Below are positions 34,990 through 44,369 of a stretch of DNA of 64,000 nt, piece by piece (position 1 is the stretch's first letter; every line of letters begins with the position of its first letter). Under the pieces are notes generated by a model. It was not told the DNA's origin and ran no database searches. It saw only the letters and a program-made list of their open reading frames with translations. The stretch lies in NCBI RefSeq assembly GCF_033100115.1, contig NZ_CP136910.1, positions 5,658,001-5,722,000 on the forward strand, in the 5' to 3' direction. Made by a program: the position numbers and the translations under genes. The DNA comes from Anaerocolumna sp. AGMB13020 (GTDB lineage: Bacteria; Bacillota; Clostridia; Lachnospirales; Lachnospiraceae).

Positions 34990-37077
34990 ATGTACAAAAG
35001 TTTTTCCATGGAGCTTGCAGGAAGAACCCTTTCTGTAGACGTAGGCAGAGTAGCAGCTCAGGCAAACGGTGCAGCATTTATGCACTATGGCGATACTGTT
35101 GTTTTATCAACAGCAACAGCCTCTGATAAACCCAGAGAAGGAATCGATTTCTTCCCTTTGAGTGTTGAATATGAAGAGAAATTGTATGCAGTTGGTAAAA
35201 TTCCCGGAGGATTTATTAAGAGAGAAGGAAAAGCCTCTGATAATGCAATTCTTACCTCACGTGTTATCGACAGACCTATGAGACCTCTGTTCCCTAAGGA
35301 TTACAGAAATGATGTAACCCTAAATAATCTTGTAATGTGCGTAGATCAGGATTGCAGTCCTGAGCTTACCGCTATGCTTGGTTCTGCTATCGCAACAGCG
35401 ATATCTGACATTCCTTTTGACGGTCCTACAGCCTCTACCATGGTTGGTATGGTTGATGGAGAACTGGTATTTAATCCCACCAGTGCCCAGAGAGAGAAAT
35501 CTACCTTAAGCTTAACAGTAGCTTCCACCAAAGAAAAAGTTATCATGATTGAAGCAGGTGCTGCAGAATTACCGGAAGATAAGATGATTGAAGCAATTTT
35601 TGCTGCTCATGAATTGAATCAGAAAGTAATTGCTTTTATTGAGACCATTGTAGCAGAGTGCGGAAAACCCAAACATGATTACATCAAATGTGATACTCCC
35701 GCAGACCTCTATGAAGATATGGTTGCTTTTATTACACCTGAAGGAATGGAAGAAGCAGTATTTACTGATGTAAAGCAAGTTAGAGAAGAAAATATCCGTG
35801 CTATTACGGATAAGCTTGTAGAACGTTATCAGGAAACACATCCGGAATGGCTTCCATTACTGGGTGAAGCTATTTATAAATTCCAGAAGAAGACAGTTCG
35901 TAAGATGATTTTAAAGGATAAGAAGCGTCCTGACGGCCGTGACATTAATCAGATCAGACATCTTGCGGCAGAAGTTGATATACTTCCAAGAACTCACGGT
36001 TCTGCTATGTTTACAAGAGGTCAGACGCAGGTTCTTACCATAACAACTTTAGGAGCGCTTGCAGAAATCCAGAAGTTAGATGGTATCGATGAGAATGAAA
36101 AGACGAAGCGTTATATGCACCACTATAATTTCCCTTCTTACTCCGTAGGTGAGACCAGACCCTCCAGAGGACCTGGAAGACGTGAAATCGGTCATGGTGC
36201 CTTAGCTGAGAAGGCTTTAGTGCCTGTACTTCCTTCTGAGGAAGAATTCCCATATGCAATCCGTACCGTATCAGAAGTATTGGAGTCAAATGGTTCCACT
36301 TCTCAAGGAAGTATCTGTGCCTCCACGCTTTCTTTAATGGCAGCAGGTGTTCCTATTAAAAGCATGGTAGCAGGTATTTCTGTAGGTCTTGTAACCGGTG
36401 ATACAGATGACGATTATATTATCCTTACAGATATTCAGGGACTTGAAGATTTCTTTGGAGACATGGACTTTAAGGTTGCAGGTACTCATAAGGGTATCAC
36501 AGCTATTCAGATGGATATCAAGATTCACGGTCTTACCAGAGAAATTATTGAAAAAGCAATTTATCGTACAAAAGAAGCCAGAACTTATATTTTAAATGAT
36601 ATTATGGCTCCCTGCATTAGTGAACCTCGTACAGAAGTTGGTCCTTACTCACCTAAGATTGTTCAGATTAAGATTGATCCTACTAAGATCGGCGATGTAG
36701 TTGGACAGAGAGGCAAGACCATCAACGCGATTATCGAGCTGACTGGAGTTAAGATTGATATTACCGATGACGGATCTGTATCTGTATGCGGTGTAGATTC
36801 TGAAAGTATTCAGAAGGCTATCAAATTAATTCAGACAATTACTACAGACTTCGTAGAAGGACAGATTTTTGAAGGTAAGGTAGTAAGTATTAAAGAATTT
36901 GGTGCTTTCCTTGAATTTGCTCCCGGCAAAGAGGGAATGGTTCATATCTCAAAGATCTCCAAGGAGAGAATTGACAAAGTAGAAGATGTTCTTTCACTTG
37001 GTGATATTGTTAAGGTAGTATGCCTTGGCAAAGATAAGATGGGAAGAATCAGCTTCAGTATCAAAGACGTTAAATAA
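34990..37077 (+). CDS. pnp: Polyribonucleotide nucleotidyltransferase (PNPase)
   Basis: The protein has 695 residues. It has two RNase PH domains (about 1-230 and 315-545) joined by a helical domain, then a KH domain (about 555-615, GQRGKTINAII) and an S1 domain (about 620-690, GQIFEGKVVSIKEFGAFLEF). Catalytic-core motifs such as FTRGQTQVLT, SRGPGRREIGHGALAEKAL and DMDFKVAGT are present. PNPase degrades RNA 3' to 5' by phosphorolysis and works in the degradosome. AAAGGAGA precedes ATG 34990. A terminator follows. Its usual neighbour rpsO lies 12.5 kb upstream. Confidence 0.98.
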   Translation: MYKSFSMELAGRTLSVDVGRVAAQANGAAFMHYGDTVVLSTATASDKPREGIDFFPLSVEYEEKLYAVGKIPGGFIKREGKASDNAILTSRVIDRPMRPLFPKDYRNDVTLNNLVMCVDQDCSPELTAMLGSAIATAISDIPFDGPTASTMVGMVDGELVFNPTSAQREKSTLSLTVASTKEKVIMIEAGAAELPEDKMIEAIFAAHELNQKVIAFIETIVAECGKPKHDYIKCDTPADLYEDMVAFITPEGMEEAVFTDVKQVREENIRAITDKLVERYQETHPEWLPLLGEAIYKFQKKTVRKMILKDKKRPDGRDINQIRHLAAEVDILPRTHGSAMFTRGQTQVLTITTLGALAEIQKLDGIDENEKTKRYMHHYNFPSYSVGETRPSRGPGRREIGHGALAEKALVPVLPSEEEFPYAIRTVSEVLESNGSTSQGSICASTLSLMAAGVPIKSMVAGISVGLVTGDTDDDYIILTDIQGLEDFFGDMDFKVAGTHKGITAIQMDIKIHGLTREIIEKAIYRTKEARTYILNDIMAPCISEPRTEVGPYSPKIVQIKIDPTKIGDVVGQRGKTINAIIELTGVKIDITDDGSVSVCGVDSESIQKAIKLIQTITTDFVEGQIFEGKVVSIKEFGAFLEFAPGKEGMVHISKISKERIDKVEDVLSLGDIVKVVCLGKDKMGRISFSIKDVK

Positions 37078-37085
37078 AACTTTAT

Positions 37086-37158
37086 AAGATTGTTACGTTA
37101 GGAAAGGGCAGCAGAATAGACCGCCAGCCTTTTCCGGAGACGTAACAATCTTTTTTTA
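37086..37158 (+). terminator. pnp terminator
   Basis: AAGATTGTTACG (37086-37097) pairs with CGTAACAATCTT (37141-37152), with an inner GGAAAGG/CCTTTTCC stem, then T7. Confidence 0.88.
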
Positions 37159-37330
37159 TTTAAATCGACTTCGTAACAGGAGTTACTGGTTATTGACAAA
37201 TCACAGGACAGCTTTTATAATTTTACTCATTATTATTGTAGCTGTATATGAAAGTATAAGAAATCATACAGGTTTTGTAAGTGTATGCATTAAAAATTAT
37301 TGTACCTAGAGTGGGTTAAAGGAGCGAACA

Positions 37331-38344
37331 TTGAACGAAGAACTCTATACACCGCAGGAAGTAGCAGATATCTTAAGAATAAAAAAGAGCACCGTATACG
37401 AAATGATTAAACGGGGTGAGTTTCAATGCAAGAAAATTGGCAGGCAGTTCCGTATCGGCAAAGCAGACCTTGATACTTATCTTAATAAGAAACAGGATAA
37501 TAATTCCAGCAAGGAGGAAGGGAAAACTACAGAAGAAGGATCAGCGAATACCCAGTCAGCTTTTGGGCAGGTGTCTTCGTCTGTAAAACGGCGGACGGTT
37601 CCGGCAGACTACGATGGGCTGGAGGAACTGGATGTGATGAAAGGGAAAAACATCATAATCTGCGGACAGGATATTTTACTGGAAGCTTTATGTAATCATC
37701 TGGCTGCCAGACTTACTGAGACTTCCATTTTCCGTTCCTATAAAGGAAGCTATAACGGGTTATACGATTTGTATCAGGATAAAGTGGATGTGGCAACCGT
37801 TCATTTATGGGATGGTGATACCGGTGAATATAATAAAGAGTATGTACGAAGAATGCTGCCAGGAACCCTTTATCGCCGTATCCATCTCGTATGCCGTACA
37901 CAGGGTTTTTATGTCAGAAAAGACAATCCCAAAGAGATAAAAGGTTTTGCAGATCTTACAAGAGAAGATGTAAGTATGGTAAATCGTGAAAAAGGGAGCG
38001 GTACAAGGATATTATTGGATGAACACTTAAGAAGCCTTGCAATCAACAAAGCGCAGATAAACGGGTATAACAGGGAAGTGACCTCACATTTGGCTTGTGC
38101 AGGAGCAGTAGCAAGAGGAAGCGCAGATGTATCACTGGGGATAGAAAGAGTAAGTAAGGAGATGGCTGGCCTTGCGTTCATTCCTATTCAATCAGAAAGC
38201 TATGATCTTGTTGTGAAAGAAGAAGCATACCGGACTTTCTGGTTTCAAAGTATAATGGAAATATTAAATTCCAGGGAATTTCAAACAGAAGTAGAGCATA
38301 TGTCCGGGTATGATAGAACAGATATGGGAAAAATACTCGAATAA
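37331..38344 (+). CDS. One-component molybdate regulator: excisionase-type HTH fused to a molybdate-binding-like domain
   Basis: The protein has 337 residues. The N-terminus (YTPQEVADILRIKKSTVYEMIKRGEFQCKKIGRQFRIGKADLDTYL, about 6-50) is an excisionase/MerR-like HTH. A polar linker (about 55-95) follows. The rest (about 105-335) is a periplasmic-binding-protein-like domain of the COG1910 type (NREKGSGTRILLDEHL, SHLACAGAVARGSADVSLGIE, FIPIQSESYDLVV). This combination is known from regulators beside molybdate transport genes, as here ahead of modABC. The start is TTG 37331, with AAAGGAGC 6 bases before it. It probably represses or activates mod genes on binding molybdate; this is an inference. 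Confidence 0.88.
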   Translation: MNEELYTPQEVADILRIKKSTVYEMIKRGEFQCKKIGRQFRIGKADLDTYLNKKQDNNSSKEEGKTTEEGSANTQSAFGQVSSSVKRRTVPADYDGLEELDVMKGKNIIICGQDILLEALCNHLAARLTETSIFRSYKGSYNGLYDLYQDKVDVATVHLWDGDTGEYNKEYVRRMLPGTLYRRIHLVCRTQGFYVRKDNPKEIKGFADLTREDVSMVNREKGSGTRILLDEHLRSLAINKAQINGYNREVTSHLACAGAVARGSADVSLGIERVSKEMAGLAFIPIQSESYDLVVKEEAYRTFWFQSIMEILNSREFQTEVEHMSGYDRTDMGKILE

Positions 38345-38395
38345 AAGCTAAGATTGCTGAATTCATCAAAAGCCATTTGCTGGCTGCCATTAATT

Positions 38396-38468
38396 AACAC
38401 GTTGCTTCACCTTCCTGTAATTGTATGGAATGAACATTACCGGAGGAGAAAATAGTGACGTGTTTTTT
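38396..38468 (+). terminator. Probable terminator after the molybdate regulator gene
   Basis: ACACGT near 38398 pairs with ACGTGT near 38457, helped by CAC/GTG and an inner imperfect stem, then TTTTTTT. Confidence 0.5.
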
Positions 38469-38682
38469 TAAAACCTGAACATGAAGCAGTTATCATTTCT
38501 ACCACAAGCCTGGCTTGGTGCTGGTCAGCTTTGCCTGCTGGATACAATTTGTATAATATTTACCTTAATAAATCCTACACGGAATATGGAAGTCAATATT
38601 GTAATATGATACTATTCCATTGGATATCCAAACGAAAAACCATAATAATTAACAAACTTAACAAAAAGATACTAAAAAGAAC

Positions 38683-38711
38683 TTGACATACAAATTCACC
38701 CTGTGTACAAT
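38683..38711 (+). promoter_or_regulatory. Consensus promoter ahead of modA
   Basis: TTGACA (38683-38688) and TACAAT (38706-38711) are exactly 17 bases apart. Transcription should start near 38718. Confidence 0.8.
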
Positions 38712-38787
38712 ACAAGCAACACCAAACTAAACAGAATTAAACAATACAAGAATGAATCAAACTTAATTTGAAAATAAAAGACAATGG

Positions 38788-38819
38788 AGTCTAAGACCTG
38801 TATGGTCTTGGACTTTTTC
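38788..38819 (+). terminator. Intrinsic terminator between the promoter and modA (attenuator or small RNA end)
   Basis: AGTCTAAGACC (38788-38798) pairs with GGTCTTGGACT (38804-38814), with one wobble and a 5-base loop, then TTTTTCT. It lies about 70 bases after the predicted start and about 90 bases before modA. Confidence 0.8.
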
Positions 38820-38910
38820 TATTTTAAGGCAGATATGCAGTTATAGAAATGTACTGCATTTGCATATACAGTTTTTCTGATCAGATAATGTAAATTGGAA
38901 GGAGAATATT

Positions 38911-39789
38911 ATGAAAAAATTTAAACACTTATTATTACTTGCAGTATTTTTACTGGCCTTTTTAACAACAGGCTGCAGCCCTAGGAATGATTCCACCAGT
39001 ACAAATAACACGGTAACACCGGACGTTACACAGACGGCTGCAGTTACGAAAGCACCAGAAGCTACAGAAGCACCTGCAGAACCTGCTAAAGAGACGGAAA
39101 ACGTGGAGCTTCTGATTGCAGCAGCAGCGAGCCTTCAAAATGCAATGGAAGAAATGAAACCACTTTATGAAGCTGCCAATAAAGGTGTTACCTTAACTTT
39201 TACCTTTGGTAGTTCGGGGTCATTACAGGAGCAGATTGAGCAAGGTGCTCCGGTTGATGTCTTTATGTCAGCTGCCTTAAAGCAGATGAAAGCATTAGAA
39301 GAAGGCGGGTTGATTTTAGAGGGCTCCAAGAAAGAGCTTTTAGAGAATAAGGTGGTTTTGATTGTCCCCAGCGACAGTACTCAAGATATAACAAGCTTTG
39401 AGGATATTACCAAAGCAGAAACCATAGCACTTGGCGATCCTGCCAGTGTTCCTGTGGGGCAGTATTCTGAAGAAATCTTTACCTCACTGGGCATGCTGGA
39501 TCAGGTAAAAGAGAAGGCGACCTATGGAAAAGATGTTACGGAAGTACTTACCTGGATTGCTACAGGAAATGCAGATGCCGGTGTAGTTTATGCCACAGAT
39601 GCGAAATCGTCAACAGATGTAAAGGTAGTAGCGGAAGCTCCAGAGGGAAGCGTATCAAAAGCAATTTATCCGGTAGCTGTTGTTAAGGATTCCAAAGTTC
39701 AGGATGCCGCAAAGTCATTTGTTGATTATCTCGCCTCCGAGGAGGCAATAGGAATCTTTGAAAAATATGGTTTTATTGCGAACAAGTAA
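38911..39789 (+). CDS. modA: Molybdate ABC transporter, substrate-binding lipoprotein
   Basis: The protein has 292 residues. It has a lipoprotein signal with lipobox LTTGCS (Cys near residue 22), then a Thr/Glu/Pro-rich linker (about 25-62). The ModA fold starts ELLIAAAASLQNAMEEM, with FTFGSSGSLQEQIEQGAPVDVFMSA, the oxyanion-binding Ser residues, and ends IYPVAVVKD ... SFVDYLASEEA. ModA binds molybdate or tungstate outside the membrane and delivers it to ModB. AAGGAG precedes ATG. modB follows after 157 bases. Confidence 0.95.
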   Translation: MKKFKHLLLLAVFLLAFLTTGCSPRNDSTSTNNTVTPDVTQTAAVTKAPEATEAPAEPAKETENVELLIAAAASLQNAMEEMKPLYEAANKGVTLTFTFGSSGSLQEQIEQGAPVDVFMSAALKQMKALEEGGLILEGSKKELLENKVVLIVPSDSTQDITSFEDITKAETIALGDPASVPVGQYSEEIFTSLGMLDQVKEKATYGKDVTEVLTWIATGNADAGVVYATDAKSSTDVKVVAEAPEGSVSKAIYPVAVVKDSKVQDAAKSFVDYLASEEAIGIFEKYGFIANK

Positions 39790-39946
39790 TACAATACATA
39801 AGAACTATTATTTTCTATAGCTTTTACAAAGATATCTGGTATAACGTATTTTAATACAAGCTATAAAAGATTTGATATTGTCTGTTGCAAATAATCAGAT
39901 ATTCTATATAATTACAATTATGATTAACCTTGGAAGGAGTAGATAG

Positions 39947-40636
39947 ATGGATTGGTCACCGCTTCTTATTTCCATGAAGACCTCTATATTAGCCACAGCA
40001 ATAACCTTTTTTATCGGTATATATGCGGCACATTCGGTGCTTAAGCTTAAAGGAAAGCTGCAATGGGTAGTGGATGGATTATTTACCCTTCCTTTAGTAT
40101 TACCTCCTACAGTAGCAGGATTCTTCCTGCTGCTGTTGTTCGGGAAAAGAGGACCAGTTGGAAAACTACTGGCTCTGTTTGAAATCAGAATCGTATTTTC
40201 CTGGTCAGCAACTGTAATTGCAGCAGTAGTGATTGCTTTTCCGTTAATGTACAGATCTGCTAAGGCGGCATTTGAACAGATTGACAAAAATGTTGTTTAT
40301 GCCGGCAGAACCCTTGGGCTGTCAGAGAGAAAGATATTCTGGGCTATCATAATGCCCTTGGCACTTCCGGGTATCATATCTGGTGGAATTCTTTCCTTTG
40401 CAAGAGCATTAGGAGAATTTGGGGCGACCTTAATGATAGCTGGTAACATAAAAGGTGTAACCCAAACTGTTCCGGTAGCCATTTATTCCGCAACACAAGG
40501 AAATAAGATGGAACAAGCCATGTTGTGGGTAGCAATTATCGTAGGGATTTCCTTTGTTGTGGTATTCTTCATGAATTATCTGCCAAACAGGAAAAGATAT
40601 GTAGCAAAAGCAGTAAAACAAAAGACTCGAGGGTAA
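39947..40636 (+). CDS. modB: Molybdate ABC transporter, permease
   Basis: The protein has 229 residues and five to six membrane segments. It is a typical ModB: PLVLPPTVAGFFLLLLFGKRGPVG, then the EAA-like loop ALGEFGATLMIAGNIKG, which couples to the ATPase. It forms the membrane channel as a dimer. GGAAGGAG precedes ATG. It ends 4 bases before modC, so the two are coupled. Confidence 0.95.
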   Translation: MDWSPLLISMKTSILATAITFFIGIYAAHSVLKLKGKLQWVVDGLFTLPLVLPPTVAGFFLLLLFGKRGPVGKLLALFEIRIVFSWSATVIAAVVIAFPLMYRSAKAAFEQIDKNVVYAGRTLGLSERKIFWAIIMPLALPGIISGGILSFARALGEFGATLMIAGNIKGVTQTVPVAIYSATQGNKMEQAMLWVAIIVGISFVVVFFMNYLPNRKRYVAKAVKQKTRG

Positions 40637-40640
40637 CGAA

Positions 40641-41678
40641 ATGAGTTTATCAGTTGATATCACAAAAAAGTTTAAAGATTTCTCCTTAAATGTCACGCTG
40701 GAAACCTCTGGTAACAGACTTGGACTACTGGGAGCTTCCGGCTGCGGAAAGAGCATGACGCTGAAATGCATTGCCGGAATTGAGAAACCGGACAAAGGAA
40801 AGATTGTGTTAAATAATAAAGTTCTATTCGATTCTGATAAGAAGATAAACCTTATTCCTCAGAAACGTAAAGTCGGCTATCTTTTTCAAAATTATGCACT
40901 TTTTCCCAATATGACTGTAGCCCAGAATATTGGTATAGGAATGAAAGAGAAATGGAAACGAAAGCAGCCTAAGGTCATGGAAATGCTTGAATTGTTTCAT
41001 TTATCGGGACTTGAGAACCGGTATCCCGCTCAGCTGTCGGGAGGACAGCAGCAGCGAGTGGCACTGGCAAGGATTTTTGCATATGAACCGGATGTATTAA
41101 TGCTTGATGAACCGTTTTCTGCCCTCGACGCTTTCTTAAAGGAGAGTCTTCTGGAAGAACTTTTAGAAACCTTAAAAATATACAAAGGTGATATTATCAT
41201 TGTATCCCATAACAGAGATGAAATATACAGTCTGTGTGAAAGACTTGCTGTAATAGACAGTGGTGAATTAATAATGACAGGAGACACGGAGAAGATATTC
41301 AGTCATCCTAAAAAGCTTGCAGCAGCCAGGCTTACCGGCTGTAAGAATATATCACCAATTAGAAAAATCAATGAGTATACAGTGGAAGCCATTGATTGGG
41401 GAATTATTCTTCATACTTCCAGAAAGGTTACATCGGATATGGGCTATATCGGAATCCGTGCTCATGACCTACAACCGGCAGTTGAAAACTGTGAGAATTC
41501 ATTTGCTGTTGGGGATTACAGAATAGTAGACAGCCCTTTTGAAAGAAATTTATTATGCAAAAGCGGTCATGGAGAAATCTGGTGGAAAGTAAATGTGGAT
41601 AAAATCAATCACCAGTTACAAATGCAGGTGCCAAAGTTTCTGGCACTCCCCAAAGAAGCTTTGTTAATGTTACAATAA
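40641..41678 (+). CDS. modC: Molybdate ABC transporter, ATP-binding protein
   Basis: The protein has 345 residues. Walker A GASGCGKS (about 34-41), the Q-loop region YLFQNYALFPNMTV, signature LSGGQQQRVALAR and Walker B VLMLDEPFSALD are all present. The C-terminal part (about 230-345) is a MOP/TOBE-like regulatory domain, the usual molybdate-sensing tail, though divergent. It powers ModB. A very strong terminator follows directly. Confidence 0.94.
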   Translation: MSLSVDITKKFKDFSLNVTLETSGNRLGLLGASGCGKSMTLKCIAGIEKPDKGKIVLNNKVLFDSDKKINLIPQKRKVGYLFQNYALFPNMTVAQNIGIGMKEKWKRKQPKVMEMLELFHLSGLENRYPAQLSGGQQQRVALARIFAYEPDVLMLDEPFSALDAFLKESLLEELLETLKIYKGDIIIVSHNRDEIYSLCERLAVIDSGELIMTGDTEKIFSHPKKLAAARLTGCKNISPIRKINEYTVEAIDWGIILHTSRKVTSDMGYIGIRAHDLQPAVENCENSFAVGDYRIVDSPFERNLLCKSGHGEIWWKVNVDKINHQLQMQVPKFLALPKEALLMLQ

Positions 41679-41680
41679 TC

Positions 41681-41724
41681 AGGTTATCCTTAATGCCTCA
41701 GGGTATTAAGGATAACCTTTTTTT
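41681..41724 (+). terminator. modABC terminator
   Basis: A near-perfect 17-bp stem (41681-41697 with 41702-41718) begins AGGTTATCC and is followed by T7. Confidence 0.92.
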
Positions 41725-41872
41725 ATAGGAATGTAAGTTCTTGAAGCTGAGTATGATACCTTTCATAAAGATTATTGCTTAATAGACATATTCAGGTCAT
41801 ACTATTGTCATATAATAAATTAAATATGTTATAATGTTGAAATAATAAATTAAGATGACAGGTGAGGCGGAG

Positions 41873-42958
41873 ATGAATCAGAACTTTAATTTGGAGGAAT
41901 ATTTAAGCGGTGGAGTCGAACGGTTAGTAAAGGATGCAATAAAAGGGACCTTGAAAAATCCCAGAGAAAGTATGTTTCTGACCGGATATTCTGTAAATGC
42001 TGCCAAAGCGGCAAAATTACGACACTTATATGAGCAAAAAGGAGAACATATCCCTGCTTTTCTTATTGCCAGTATAACCAATGTCTGCAATCTGCAATGT
42101 ACCGGTTGCTATGCCAGAGCAAACAGCGGTTGTTCGGACAGAGAAGAGAGAGGCGTACTAACAAAAGAGGAATGGGGAAGGGTTTTTAAGGAGGCCAGAG
42201 AGCTTGGAATCTCTTTTATACTTCTGGCAGGGGGAGAGCCGTTAGTGAGAAGAGATATCATAGAGCAAGCAGCCAGGTACAAAGAGATTATATTTCCGGT
42301 TTTTACGAATGGTACAATTATCGAAGAGGAATACCTTACATTGTTGGACCACCACAGAAACCTGCTTCCGGTTTTAAGTATGGAGGGGGAAGAAAATACT
42401 ACAGACAGCAGAAGAGGCAAAGGAATCTATCAAAAAGTAAGTAATATAATGCTGGCTATGAAAAAGAAAGGAATATTGTTTGGTACTTCCATTACTGTTA
42501 CGAAGGAGAATAAAGAGGAAGTGACATCGGCAGATTTTCTTGCTAAGCTAAAGGAGAAAGGATGCAGACTTGTATTCTATGTGGAGTATGTGCCTGTATC
42601 TGAAAATACTGAAATTTTGGCCTTAGAGCAATCCGACCGAGTATTTCTTGATGGCAGGCTGAACAGTTTAAGAGAGAGCTTTCAGGATATGATATTCATT
42701 TCCTTTCCGGGGGACGAAGAAGCAGCTGGCGGATGTCTGGCTGCAGGAAGAGGCTTCTTTCATATTAACGCCAGAGGCGGTGCAGAACCTTGCCCATTTT
42801 CACCATATTCAGACTGTAATGTAAAAGAGACTGGATTAAGAGAGGCCTTGAAATCACCGTTGTTTGGAAAGATTAAAGAGAAGCACGGGTTACTGACGGA
42901 GCATATCGGTGGCTGTACATTATTTGATCAAAAGGATTTCGTTGAGTCGCTTCTATAA
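41873..42958 (+). CDS. Radical SAM protein with C-terminal Cys-rich tail
   Basis: The protein has 361 residues. The [4Fe-4S] motif CNLQCTGCYA (CX3CX2C) follows ASITNVC near residue 67, and the AGGEPL glycine motif follows. The C-terminal region (about 280-361) has further cysteines (GGCLAAG, AEPCPFSPYSDC, GGCTLF), the SPASM-like pattern that binds extra clusters. No peptide or dedicated partner gene is nearby, so the substrate is open. ATG 41873 is preferred because AGGTGAGG lies 7 bases upstream. It follows the molybdate operon but is separated from it by a terminator. Confidence 0.85.
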   Translation: MNQNFNLEEYLSGGVERLVKDAIKGTLKNPRESMFLTGYSVNAAKAAKLRHLYEQKGEHIPAFLIASITNVCNLQCTGCYARANSGCSDREERGVLTKEEWGRVFKEARELGISFILLAGGEPLVRRDIIEQAARYKEIIFPVFTNGTIIEEEYLTLLDHHRNLLPVLSMEGEENTTDSRRGKGIYQKVSNIMLAMKKKGILFGTSITVTKENKEEVTSADFLAKLKEKGCRLVFYVEYVPVSENTEILALEQSDRVFLDGRLNSLRESFQDMIFISFPGDEEAAGGCLAAGRGFFHINARGGAEPCPFSPYSDCNVKETGLREALKSPLFGKIKEKHGLLTEHIGGCTLFDQKDFVESLL

Positions 42959-43049
42959 AAAGTATAAATATGTCCTTGCTTTGTTTTAAAGATAATGGTA
43001 CTATAATGGGAAAAAGAACAGTTGTTCGGAAGATGGCTGGAGGAGTACC

Positions 43050-44243
43050 ATGAAAGAATATTACTTATCGAAAAAACAGGCAAGGACTTTGCTTTTGCGT
43101 AAGCAAGGATTAACCGGTGATTACCGGTTTGCAGGAGAACAGGGAATATATGATTATATTAAACAAGCAGGTTGTATACAGTTTGACCCTGTTGATGTAT
43201 GTGGTAAGAATCCGGAACTGGTCCTCCAGTCCAGAGTTGCAGGTTTTAAGAAAGACATGCTCTATAAACTTTTATATGAAGACCGGACTTTAATTGATTA
43301 TTTTGACAAAAATCTCTCCATCTTTCCGACGGAGGATTTTCGCTATTTTGAACGTACCAGAAACCGATTAAAAGAGAATGCCTGGTTTCAGAGCCAGGTA
43401 GAGGAAGTGATTCCTGCAATCTTTGAAAAAATCAAAGAAAAAGGAATGGTGAGTTCCAAAGATATCAAAACCGGAGGCAAAGTTGACTGGTATTGGGGAA
43501 TTGATACCAGCCTGACACGGGTGGCACTGGAAAACCTGTATTTTGCTGGTGAGCTGATTATTCATCATAAGAATGGCACCAATAAATATTATGCTTTGGC
43601 GAAAGATTATCTTGGAAAAGAGTATAAAAGAAAAGACCCCTTAAAAGACGACTATGAGCATTTAAAATGGAGAGTTCTCAGAAGGATAGCAGGGGTTGGC
43701 CTCTTGTGGAACCGTCCTTCCGATGCCTTTCTGGGAATCAGATATTTGAAGGCTGACGACCGGAATCGCATTTTTAGCGAATTATTGGAAAAAGGCAAGA
43801 TTATAAAAATCCACGTTGAGGAAATGGAAGCACCACTTTATAGCCTGAAAGAAGATGCAAAGCTCATAAAAGAAGCAGATTGTGATAATCGAAGCAGAAC
43901 TGAGTTTCTGGCGCCTCTCGATAATATGTTATGGGATAGAAAATTGATCTCAGAATTGTTTCATTTTGATTACAAATGGGAAATATATACTCCGGAGAAT
44001 AAGAGGAAATATGGCTATTATGTACTTCCCATTCTGTCAGGTAATGAAATAATTGGAAGGGGCGAGCTTGCTGTTAACAGAAAAAATAGAATTTTGGAAG
44101 TGAAGAATATCTGGCTGGAATCGGGAAAAGAATGGGATGAATTTCAGAAACCCTTACAGGAAGCGGTTCGTCGCTTCGCTGATTTTAATTCCGCTGATGA
44201 AATTAATTACAGGAAGGATTTTATGAAAAGGACAGAAGGTTAA
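43050..44243 (+). CDS. HTH_42 winged-helix DNA glycosylase, YcaQ/AlkX-like
   Basis: The protein has 397 residues. The N-terminus LSKKQARTLLLRKQGL, then YDYIKQAGCIQFDPVDV, matches the HTH_42 superfamily. In that family the QxQ (AlkZ) or QxD (YcaQ/AlkX) motif is catalytic, and here it reads QFD. Later DYFDKNLSIFP and FLAPLDNMLWDRKLI fit the tandem winged-helix core. Relatives unhook DNA interstrand crosslinks and remove bulky alkyl adducts; AlkZ protects the producer of azinomycin. Here it stands alone with its own ribosome binding site (GGAGGAG). Confidence 0.85.
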   Translation: MKEYYLSKKQARTLLLRKQGLTGDYRFAGEQGIYDYIKQAGCIQFDPVDVCGKNPELVLQSRVAGFKKDMLYKLLYEDRTLIDYFDKNLSIFPTEDFRYFERTRNRLKENAWFQSQVEEVIPAIFEKIKEKGMVSSKDIKTGGKVDWYWGIDTSLTRVALENLYFAGELIIHHKNGTNKYYALAKDYLGKEYKRKDPLKDDYEHLKWRVLRRIAGVGLLWNRPSDAFLGIRYLKADDRNRIFSELLEKGKIIKIHVEEMEAPLYSLKEDAKLIKEADCDNRSRTEFLAPLDNMLWDRKLISELFHFDYKWEIYTPENKRKYGYYVLPILSGNEIIGRGELAVNRKNRILEVKNIWLESGKEWDEFQKPLQEAVRRFADFNSADEINYRKDFMKRTEG

Positions 44244-44369
44244 CTGCAATGGATAGTTATGGTATTACAAATAATGTAAATAACCTGAAGCTTCCTATTA
44301 TTCGCTGTTGTATAATAGCGGTAATGATGATACAATTAAATTTATTGATTATCAGAAAGGTTGAAGTGA

